Part shown: one piece after another, positions 8,345 to 15,130 of the stretch
Layout: each line of letters starts with the position of its first letter
Numbering within the stretch: position 1 is the first letter of the stretch
Assembly (NCBI GenBank): GCA_002314265.1
Contig: DCEW01000051.1
Location: forward strand, 20,443 to 45,141
Reading direction: 5' to 3'
Length of the DNA: 24,699 nucleotides
Source: Flavobacteriales bacterium UBA1820
Lineage (GTDB): Bacteria; Bacteroidota; Bacteroidia; Flavobacteriales; UBA1820
The notes under the pieces: generated by a model
Databases searched by the model: none
Told to the model about the DNA's origin: nothing
The model's input: only the letters and a program-made list of their open reading frames with translations
Program-made: the position numbers and the translations under genes

Positions 8345-9598
8345 TTATCTGATCTTAAGCGTAACGATGCTCAATACCGCCAGGAATACCGAGATGATCC
8401 AAAACCGGGTAACGATCTTGCTCTCGTGCAGGCCTTTCTTCTGGTAATGATGGTGCAGGGGGGACATCAGGAAGATCCTCCGCCCCTGGCCATACTTGCG
8501 TTTGGTGTACTTGAAATACGACACCTGGATCATCACCGAAAGCGCTTCTACCAGAAATATTCCCGAGATCAACGGCAGGAGCAATTCCTTGCGCACGCAG
8601 ATGGCCAGCACCGCGATGATCCCGCCGATGGTCAGAGAGCCCGTATCGCCCATGAACACCTGCGCCGGATAAGCGTTGTACCACAAAAATCCGATCAGCG
8701 CCCCTACGAACGCGCAGATGAACACCATTAGTTCGCCCACATCGGGAATGTACATGATGTTGAGGTAATCGGCAAAAATGATGTTGCCCGACAACCAGGC
8801 GAACAACCCCAGCACCGAAGCCTGAACGGCGGATGTCCCGGCTGCCAGCCCATCGATACCGTCGGTCAGATTGGCCCCGTTCGATACGGCAGTGATGATG
8901 AAGATAACCACGGGAATGAACAGGAGCCATACCCAGTCGCGGTAATTGCCGCCCAACCAACTGATCAGGTACGCATAGTCGAACTCGTTGTTTTTGACAA
9001 AGGGGATCGTGGTCTTGGTGGAATGTTCCTCGGCCTGGAGAAAGCGTTCCTGCCCTTCACCCGACGCACTTTCCGCCCCGACGACCGCCTGTACCACAGC
9101 CGTGCGTTCGGGCGAAGCCTCGCGAATGGTTACCTGCGGGCTGAAATACAGCACACAGCCCACCAGCAAGCCCAAACCTACCTGCCCCACCACTTTGAAG
9201 CGACCTTTGAGCCCGTCCTTGTTCTTGCGGAAGACCTTGATGTAATCGTCCAGAAACCCGATCGCCCCCATCCAAAGCGTCGTTATGAGCAACAGCACGA
9301 GGTAGATATTGTCCAAACGGGCAAAGAGCAGCACCGGCACGACCGTCGCCAGGATGATGATCACCCCGCCCATCGTCGGAGTTCCGGCCTTTTCCTCCTG
9401 TCCGGCCAAGCCCAAATGCCGCACCGTCTCGCCGATCTGCTTGCGGCGCAAGAAACGGATGATCTTCTTGCCGAACACCAGGGCGATGACTAGCGAGAGC
9501 AGAAAAGCTGCCGCGCCCCGGAAACTGATGTAATTGAACATCCCCGCCCCGGGAAAGTCGCACACGCGATCCAAATAGTTGAACAGGTAATATATCAT
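8345..9598 (-). CDS. mraY: Phospho-MurNAc-pentapeptide translocase MraY
   Basis: The integral membrane enzyme transfers phospho-MurNAc-pentapeptide from UDP to undecaprenyl phosphate, giving lipid I. The 417-residue product contains the catalytic and Mg-binding motifs: the Asp pair in FLDDYIK (115-121), NLTDGIDGL (243-251), FMGDTGSL (315-322) and the His triad HHH (382-384). TPTMGG (73-78) is also characteristic. A polar insert of about 60 residues at roughly 152-210 interrupts two membrane helices; enzymes of about 360 residues lack it, whereas Bacteroidota MraY proteins commonly carry one. It starts 44 bases after murE. An internal Met20 is an alternative start, but Met1 gives a complete first helix. 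Confidence 0.97.
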   Translation of the reverse strand: MIYYLFNYLDRVCDFPGAGMFNYISFRGAAAFLLSLVIALVFGKKIIRFLRRKQIGETVRHLGLAGQEEKAGTPTMGGVIIILATVVPVLLFARLDNIYLVLLLITTLWMGAIGFLDDYIKVFRKNKDGLKGRFKVVGQVGLGLLVGCVLYFSPQVTIREASPERTAVVQAVVGAESASGEGQERFLQAEEHSTKTTIPFVKNNEFDYAYLISWLGGNYRDWVWLLFIPVVIFIITAVSNGANLTDGIDGLAAGTSAVQASVLGLFAWLSGNIIFADYLNIMYIPDVGELMVFICAFVGALIGFLWYNAYPAQVFMGDTGSLTIGGIIAVLAICVRKELLLPLISGIFLVEALSVMIQVSYFKYTKRKYGQGRRIFLMSPLHHHYQKKGLHESKIVTRFWIISVFLAVLSIVTLKIR

Positions 9599-9642
9599 GT
9601 CCCTTCCGTGTATTTTGTCTTCTTCTTTTTATTCTTGTATCG

Positions 9643-11136
9643 TCAGCATTTTTCCGCGGCCGAAGCGGAAAATGCCTCGCGCAACTGTTCCATGTCGTCG
9701 AAATGCGTGCGCACACCCTTGACCTCCTGGTAAGTTTCGTGTCCTTTGCCCGCTACCAGGATGATGTCGCCCTTCCTGGCCATCGCCACGGCCGTACGGA
9801 TCGCCTGCCGGCGGTCGGGATTGACCAGCACGCGGGCGGTGCGCTCGGCCGGTACACCGGCCATCATCTCTTCGAGGATATCCATCGGGTCTTCGCTGCG
9901 GGGATTGTCCGAAGTGAAGATGGCCCGATCGGCTCCTTCGGCCACGATGGCCGCCATCTCCGGACGTTTGGTGCGGTCGCGGTCGCCTCCGCATCCCGCT
10001 ACCACGGTAAAGGTTTCGTTGCCCGTGCGCAGTTGGTTGACCGTACGAATGACATTGTCCAGCGCATCCGGCGTATGGGCATAATCGACGATGCACACCA
10101 CCCCGGAGGGAGAAGTCCAGTTCTCAAACCGCCCGTGCACCCCCCGCTGACAACTGAGCGCCTCCAGCACCCGGGTGGGTTCGCAGCCCAGCAGCACCGC
10201 CGTGGCATAGATCGCCAGAGCATTGTACGCATTGAACCGCCCGACCAGAGGCAGCCACACCTGGCGGCCGTCGATCTCGAGTTCCATTCCTTCAAAGGTG
10301 CTCTCCAGGATCCGGGCCTTGAAGTCGGACACCGAAGCCAGCGAATACGTGTATTTATGCGCCCGGGTGTTTTGCAGCATGTAGGCCCCGTTGCGGTCGT
10401 CCGCATTGACCAGCGCAAAGGCATCGGGAGCGAGCGAATCGAACAGGCGTTTCTTGGCATCGCGGTATCCGGCGAAGGTCTTGTGGTAGTCCAGATGGTC
10501 GTGCGTCAGGTTGGAGAAGATCGCCCCCCGGAAATCCAGCCCCGCCACCCGCTGCTGCGCCAAGGCATGGGAGCTGACCTCCATAAAGCAATGCGTACAC
10601 CCCTGCCGCGCCATCCGATCCAGCGAAGCATTGAGCGTGAGGATGTCCGGAGTGGTCTGCCGGGCGGGAATATGCTCCTCGCCGAGGATATTCTCCACCG
10701 TGGAAAACAGCCCGCAGCGATACCCCATCGAACGGAACACCTGGTACAACAGCGTCGCCGTCGTTGTCTTTCCATTGGTCCCCGTCACGCCCACCAGGGC
10801 GATACGCGAAGTCGGGTTGTCGTAAAACGCCCGGGCCATCAGCGCCAAGGCCCGCGAAGTATCCTCGACCTGCACGTAGCTCACCCCGGGGTGCAACTCC
10901 CCGGGCGTCTTGCGCAGCACCACCGCGCAAGCCCCTGCGCGGATCGCTTGGTCGATATAGTCGTGCCCGTCGGCCGCCGTGCCCTCTATGGCGACAAAAG
11001 CACCGGAAGGCACCACCGCCCGCGAATCGAACGAAAGCCCGGCCAGAGGCAGGTCTTCCCTCCCGCCGAGCAAACGGTGCGGGATCCCGGCGAGCACTTC
11101 TTGTAAGGTCTTGGTCGTCTTTTCTTCCTTGTCCAT
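9643..11136 (-). CDS. murE: UDP-MurNAc-L-alanyl-D-glutamate--meso-diaminopimelate ligase MurE
   Basis: The cytoplasmic Mur ligase adds the third stem-peptide residue to the peptidoglycan precursor using ATP. The 497-residue product has the three Mur-ligase domains: an N-terminal UDP-binding domain (about 25-105), a central ATPase with P-loop GVTGTNGKTTT (116-126) and the carbamylated-lysine site YRDAKKRLF (Lys228), and a C-terminal ligase domain with HGRFE and DYAHTPD. The substrate loop reads SDNPRSEDP with DNPR at 410-413, the accepted marker for meso-diaminopimelate rather than lysine specificity. It starts 8 bases after ftsI. It is the only Mur ligase in this cluster. Confidence 0.97.
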   Translation of the reverse strand: MDKEEKTTKTLQEVLAGIPHRLLGGREDLPLAGLSFDSRAVVPSGAFVAIEGTAADGHDYIDQAIRAGACAVVLRKTPGELHPGVSYVQVEDTSRALALMARAFYDNPTSRIALVGVTGTNGKTTTATLLYQVFRSMGYRCGLFSTVENILGEEHIPARQTTPDILTLNASLDRMARQGCTHCFMEVSSHALAQQRVAGLDFRGAIFSNLTHDHLDYHKTFAGYRDAKKRLFDSLAPDAFALVNADDRNGAYMLQNTRAHKYTYSLASVSDFKARILESTFEGMELEIDGRQVWLPLVGRFNAYNALAIYATAVLLGCEPTRVLEALSCQRGVHGRFENWTSPSGVVCIVDYAHTPDALDNVIRTVNQLRTGNETFTVVAGCGGDRDRTKRPEMAAIVAEGADRAIFTSDNPRSEDPMDILEEMMAGVPAERTARVLVNPDRRQAIRTAVAMARKGDIILVAGKGHETYQEVKGVRTHFDDMEQLREAFSASAAEKC

Positions 11137-11144
11137 GGTTGTGG

Positions 11145-13214
11145 TTATCTTGCCGTCAATATTACCTTTTCCCCGCTGCGCAGGCGGCTGCCCTTGGCCA
11201 GGGACTGGTGGGTGATCTTGCCCGTACCGCCCTCCACACGCACCGAAAACCCCATCCGTTCCAGAGCAGGGACCACATCGGCCGGGTAAAGCCCCTTGAC
11301 ATCGGGCATCACCTGGGCAGTTTCGTCGATCGAGGGACGGGGAGCCGCTTCTTCCGCCTGTTCGTACATGCCGGATTCGGGACCTTTGTACCGATACACC
11401 TGACGGGGCGTGGTCCGGTAGATCCCCGCAGCGATGTCCTTGACTACCGGCGCGGCGATCACACCGCCGGAAATCCCGTATCCCTGAGGGTGGTAGATGC
11501 AGACGATCAAGGAATACTGCGGGTCGTCATGCGGGAAATACCCGGCAAAGGACACCATGTACTGCATCGGCTCGCCCCGGCCGTAATTGTACTGCGCGGT
11601 ACCCGTTTTTCCGGCCAGCCGCAGGTCGGGATCGTAACAAGCCCGGTGCGCCGTACCGTCGCGGTCTTCCACCACTCCGCGCAAAAGATCCTGCATGATC
11701 TTGATGTTTTTGTCCGAAGCGATCTTCCCGCGCGATTTGGGGGCCACCCGCTCCACGACTTCGCCCCCCTGGCGCACTTGCTCCAGGATATGCGGCTGAA
11801 GGTACACCCCATCGTGCGCCACTGCATTGTAGAGGGAGAGCGTCTGCAAGGGGGTGAGCTGCACCTCGTATCCATACGACACCCAAGGCATGGAAATCCC
11901 CGACCATTTGGGCGATCCCGGCACGGGGACGTACGGATCGGGTTCACCGGCGATGTCGATGCCCGTCTTCTGCCCCACCTGCATCTTGAACAAACGGTCG
12001 ATAAAATCCTCCTGGTGGTCCTTGAAAGCCTCATAAGCCGTCTTGACGATGCCCGTATTGGACGACTTGACAAAGGCCTTGCGAAGGGAAATCACCCCGT
12101 AGCCGCCCGCCTTGTAATCCCGGACATGGCGGCCGTATATCGTATAGATACCCCGTTCGGTATCCACCTTCTGCGCCGTATCGGCGGCATCTTCTTCCAA
12201 AAGCGCCAGGACAGACATCAGTTTGAAAGTCGAACCCGGGTCGCTCCGCTCGCCCACCGCATAGTTGAGCACCTCGGCGTACTGTCCCTCCCCGATACGT
12301 CCCAGATTGACCATAGCCTTGATACCCCCGGTCTTCACGTCCATCACCACGGCGCAACCCCGCTCGGCGTTCCATTTGAGCAAATGCTCCTGCAATGCTT
12401 CATGGGCGATGTTCTGGATGCGGGCGTCGATGGTGAGCACCAAGTCCTTTCCGTCGACCGGGTCGCGCTTGTTCCCGTCGGCCAAAGGCTTCCATTCGCC
12501 CCGGAGCTGCTGCATCATCCGCACCCCGGGAGTACCCTTGAGTTGAAGCACGTAATATCCCTCGGCACCGACATAGGCCCGGTTGTCGTCCGAATAGCCG
12601 ATCAGGCGGTCGCCCATTCCCCGCAGGGGGTTGATGCGCTTGGAGTAATCCTTGACGATGAGCCCGCTGCGCACCGGCGAAGTCTTCTTGGCATAGTATT
12701 CGAAGATCGGGAAGGTGAGCAACCGATCCCGGTCGGCTTGGGAAATATCGGTCGCTACCCGCAGATAGCGGTTCTTCTTTTTGCGCGCCGCGTCGAAATA
12801 CCTGCGCCATCCGGCCGAGGACCGCGTAGGGAAATACTTGGCCATCGAATCGCACAGGGCCGAGATGTTCTTTTTGTCCTTCGTATCGTTGTACGTCTGG
12901 TCGGTAGGCACGGCCGTATCCCAATACACGTCGTAACGCAACACGGTCGAGGCCAACAGATACCCGTCCGAGGAGTAGATGTTGCCCCAGCGGGAAGGCA
13001 CCTCGCGTTCTTCGATACGGCGGGAACGCGCCTCGCGACGGAGTTCATCGCCCGTAACGGCGATACGGAACATAAAAAACGCCACAGCCGCCAGCAGCAC
13101 GAGAAATCCGACCGCCATCACCCCGATCCACAGGTACGAAACGCCCTGCAGACGGTCTCCCTGTCGGGTCTCCGTCCGATCGTCCGTCGGCTGTCCTGTT
13201 CCCTGTTCGATCAT
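11145..13214 (-). CDS. ftsI: Septal peptidoglycan transpeptidase FtsI (PBP3 type, PASTA-bearing)
   Basis: The class B penicillin-binding protein cross-links septal peptidoglycan as partner of FtsW. The 689-residue product has one N-terminal membrane helix (about 28-50), a pedestal region, and a transpeptidase domain with the active-site Ser328 in STFK (328-331), SSN (384-386) and KTGTAQ (536-541). A single C-terminal PASTA domain spans about 634-689 (MPDVKGLYPADVVPALE...). PASTA domains are absent from enterobacterial FtsI but are common in Bacteroidota homologues. The gene begins 4 bases after ftsL and ends 8 bases before murE. The position next to ftsL supports a division role over an elongation (PBP2) role. 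Confidence 0.96.
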   Translation of the reverse strand: MIEQGTGQPTDDRTETRQGDRLQGVSYLWIGVMAVGFLVLLAAVAFFMFRIAVTGDELRREARSRRIEEREVPSRWGNIYSSDGYLLASTVLRYDVYWDTAVPTDQTYNDTKDKKNISALCDSMAKYFPTRSSAGWRRYFDAARKKKNRYLRVATDISQADRDRLLTFPIFEYYAKKTSPVRSGLIVKDYSKRINPLRGMGDRLIGYSDDNRAYVGAEGYYVLQLKGTPGVRMMQQLRGEWKPLADGNKRDPVDGKDLVLTIDARIQNIAHEALQEHLLKWNAERGCAVVMDVKTGGIKAMVNLGRIGEGQYAEVLNYAVGERSDPGSTFKLMSVLALLEEDAADTAQKVDTERGIYTIYGRHVRDYKAGGYGVISLRKAFVKSSNTGIVKTAYEAFKDHQEDFIDRLFKMQVGQKTGIDIAGEPDPYVPVPGSPKWSGISMPWVSYGYEVQLTPLQTLSLYNAVAHDGVYLQPHILEQVRQGGEVVERVAPKSRGKIASDKNIKIMQDLLRGVVEDRDGTAHRACYDPDLRLAGKTGTAQYNYGRGEPMQYMVSFAGYFPHDDPQYSLIVCIYHPQGYGISGGVIAAPVVKDIAAGIYRTTPRQVYRYKGPESGMYEQAEEAAPRPSIDETAQVMPDVKGLYPADVVPALERMGFSVRVEGGTGKITHQSLAKGSRLRSGEKVILTAR

Positions 13215-13218
13215 CCGA

Positions 13219-13530
13219 TCACTTCTTTTTGTCCACCTGTATCATATTGACCGGCTGGTCGGTCGGTTTGAACCCCTGCTCGGAAAACCGTTCGAGCATC
13301 CCGCTTTCCATCCTCACCTGAGAGATCCGGGACTGGATTTCCACGTACTCGGTGGCCAGGGTATTTTTCTGCTCGGTAAGGTTCTTGATCCGATACACCT
13401 TCTGGTCCATCGAAGCCGAACTGTACACCATGGCAAAGGCAATGACCACCACCAGTCCGGTCCATTTCCACATCCGGCCGGTGAAATAATCACCCCGGAT
13501 GAACTTGGCGAAAATATCGAGCGGATTCAT
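13219..13530 (-). CDS. ftsL: FtsL-like cell division protein
   Basis: The 103-residue bitopic protein has a short cytoplasmic N-terminus, one membrane helix (about residues 21-40, MWKWTGLVVVIAFAMVYSSAS) and a coiled-coil-like region (about 42-80, KVYRIKNLTEQKNTLATEYV). FtsL sequences diverge strongly; identification rests on this architecture and on the conserved slot between rsmH and ftsI. In the divisome FtsL joins FtsQ and a FtsB-like partner to activate FtsW/FtsI. Its ATG overlaps the rsmH stop by four bases (ATGA), so translational coupling is likely. The C-terminus is basic (VDKKK). Confidence 0.88.
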   Translation of the reverse strand: MNPLDIFAKFIRGDYFTGRMWKWTGLVVVIAFAMVYSSASMDQKVYRIKNLTEQKNTLATEYVEIQSRISQVRMESGMLERFSEQGFKPTDQPVNMIQVDKKK

Positions 13531-14459
13531 CGTTTTCCGTTTTTATCGTGTTGCCCGGCTACCTTTTCCCCCACGCGCAGCCGGGCGCTGCGGGCGCGGG
13601 AGTTTTCCGCCATTTCCCTCTCCGAAGGGACGATCGCTTTGCGCTCCACCGGCTGCAAGGGCCGCAGAGGATTGCCGTAGAAGTCTTTTTCCACCTCGCC
13701 CGAAAAACGCCCGGAGCGGATGAAATTCTTCACCAGCCGATCCTCCAGGCTGTGGTACGAGATCACGCTCAAACGTCCTCCTTCGCGCAGGACCTCCCCC
13801 GACTGGGTCAGGAAATCTTCCAAAGCCCCCAGTTCGTCGTTCACCGCAATGCGCAGCGCCTGGAACACCTGGGCGAAAAACTTGTTTTCCCTGCCCGGTG
13901 CCGCAAAACCCTCCAAGGCCGCCATCAACTCCCCGGTAGTGGCAATGGGGCGTTTCCTCAGAATCTGACGAGCCAAAGCCCGCCCTTGGCGAAGCTCTCC
14001 ATAGCGGTAAAAAAGATCGGCCAAGGCCTCCGCCTCGTACTCATTGACCACCTGAGCCGCCGTCAGCCCTCCCGAAGGGTTCATCCGCATGTCCAGCGGG
14101 CCGTCGTAGCGGATGGAAAAACCGCGCCCCGCCGTATCGAACTGGTGGGACGACACGCCCAGATCGGCCAGAATGCCGTCAACGGCCTCCACCCGATAAA
14201 AACGCAGGTAACGGGACATGTAGCGGAAGTTTTCCCCGACAAAGGTAAAGCGAGGATCGTCGATCTCTCCGGCCGGCACTTCGCTGTCCTGGTCGAAGGC
14301 GAACAAACGGCCGCCTTGCCCCAAGCGGGAAAGGATTTCGCGCGAGTGTCCGCCGCCGCCGAACGTCGCATCGACGTACACACCGTCGGGCTTGATCGCA
14401 AGAGCATCGACGGACTCGTTCAAAAGTACGGGTACGTGGTAACTCATCGTCGTATTCAT
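13527..14459 (-). CDS. rsmH: 16S rRNA (cytosine(1402)-N(4))-methyltransferase RsmH (MraW)
   Basis: RsmH is a SAM-dependent enzyme that methylates N4 of C1402 in the decoding centre of 16S rRNA and conserves dcw cluster membership. The 310-residue product shows YHVPVLLNE (7-15), the SAM-binding DATFGGGGHS (30-39), DGILADLGVSSHQFD, the helical insert with NEYEAEALADLFYRYGE, and SVISYHSLEDRLVKNF. Length is typical. Met1 is preferred because its ATG overlaps the mraZ stop as ATGA; Met5 (14447) is an alternative closer to the conserved block. Confidence 0.97.
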   Translation of the reverse strand: MNTTMSYHVPVLLNESVDALAIKPDGVYVDATFGGGGHSREILSRLGQGGRLFAFDQDSEVPAGEIDDPRFTFVGENFRYMSRYLRFYRVEAVDGILADLGVSSHQFDTAGRGFSIRYDGPLDMRMNPSGGLTAAQVVNEYEAEALADLFYRYGELRQGRALARQILRKRPIATTGELMAALEGFAAPGRENKFFAQVFQALRIAVNDELGALEDFLTQSGEVLREGGRLSVISYHSLEDRLVKNFIRSGRFSGEVEKDFYGNPLRPLQPVERKAIVPSEREMAENSRARSARLRVGEKVAGQHDKNGKR

Positions 14460-14938
14460 ATCTCCCGGGAGGAACCATCACCTTCCTTCCCGGCGGATCC
14501 CATCAATCTTTCTGCCAACTCGGCATAGGAACTCTCTCCGCGGCCGAGTGCCTGTTCGTACAGGTCTTTATCCCACAACTCGAAGAAATTCCCCACCGGG
14601 GACAACACCACCTCCCGTTCGAAATGCGCCCAAACAGCCAGGTCGGCCGGGATATTCACCCGCCCCACCGCATCGGCCTCCACAAAGCGCACCCCCGCCA
14701 TGAAACGGCGGATGAAGTCGCGGTGCTCCCGCACATAGGGATTCAAACGCTGGATCTTGCCCAACTCCTCCTCCCACATGCGGGACGTGTACATCTCCAA
14801 ACACGTCTCCTGCATCGAGCGGCGGATAAAAAATCCGCCGGCCACCTCTCCGCCCAGCGCCTTGCGCAGGGCCGAAGGCAGGGCTATACGCCCTTTGGCA
14901 TCGGGTTTTACGACAAATGTCTCGAGTATACGGTACAT
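14456..14938 (-). CDS. mraZ: Transcriptional regulator MraZ
   Basis: MraZ is a DNA-binding protein with two SpoVT/AbrB-like (MraZ) domains that controls its own dcw operon in bacteria where it has been studied. Each domain carries the conserved D..GR(I/V).(L/I)P element: DAKGRIALPSALR at about 13-25 and DAVGRVNIPADL at about 88-99. The 160-residue length is close to the usual 140-155, with a short charged tail. It is the first gene of the cluster. Its 4-base overlap with rsmH and the GTGG repeats immediately upstream fit the usual autoregulatory arrangement. Confidence 0.95.
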   Translation of the reverse strand: MYRILETFVVKPDAKGRIALPSALRKALGGEVAGGFFIRRSMQETCLEMYTSRMWEEELGKIQRLNPYVREHRDFIRRFMAGVRFVEADAVGRVNIPADLAVWAHFEREVVLSPVGNFFELWDKDLYEQALGRGESSYAELAERLMGSAGKEGDGSSREI

Positions 14939-14954
14939 ACGATCTATTATCGTT

Positions 14955-14962
14955 CAAAATTA
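14955..14962 (-). promoter_or_regulatory. Putative -7 promoter box of the mraZ/dcw operon
   Basis: Read on the minus strand this is TAATTTTG, an exact match to the Bacteroidota -7 consensus TAnnTTTG. It lies 16 bases upstream of the mraZ ATG (14938), implying a very short leader of roughly 10 bases. No convincing TTTG -33 element is present at the expected 19-21 base spacing; that position is occupied by the GTGG repeats. Confidence 0.6.
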
Positions 14963-14971
14963 CTACATTTC

Positions 14972-14998
14972 CACCACATCCCCACCACTTTTCACCAC
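14972..14998 (-). promoter_or_regulatory. Putative MraZ operator: three GTGGTG direct repeats
   Basis: On the minus strand GTGGTG occurs three times, at 14993-14998, 14983-14988 and 14972-14977, with centre spacing of 10 and 11 bases, separated by short spacers (AAAA between the first two, GGGAT between the second and third). MraZ proteins are known to bind tandem GTGG-containing repeats about one helical turn apart upstream of mraZ. The repeats lie just upstream of the -7 box and cover the -33 region, suiting repression by occlusion. Binding is inference from known MraZ sites. Confidence 0.75.
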
Positions 14999-15130
14999 TT
15001 TTTCCCATTTAATTTCTTATCTTTTTTTAACGACATTTTAAGACCCATCCCGGCCCAAATCTCCGTAACTTTCCACACCGACCAAAATCGGTTCGACGCC
15101 GCAGAAAAAAACACAATACCCCATACAAAA

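Noticed and set aside
10764..13250. 828-codon plus-strand open frame over murE and ftsI
   Set aside because: It lies opposite two intact, motif-complete genes; its translation is low-complexity His/Arg/Pro-rich, as expected from GC-rich antisense. The long plus-strand frames at 3336-5096, 5799-7616 and 6971-8731 were rejected for the same reason.
14624..15130. Upstream extension of the AsmA-like reading frame across mraZ
   Set aside because: This stretch is antisense to the clearly conserved mraZ gene, has no AsmA-like character, and a membrane helix begins immediately after the ATG at 15131.
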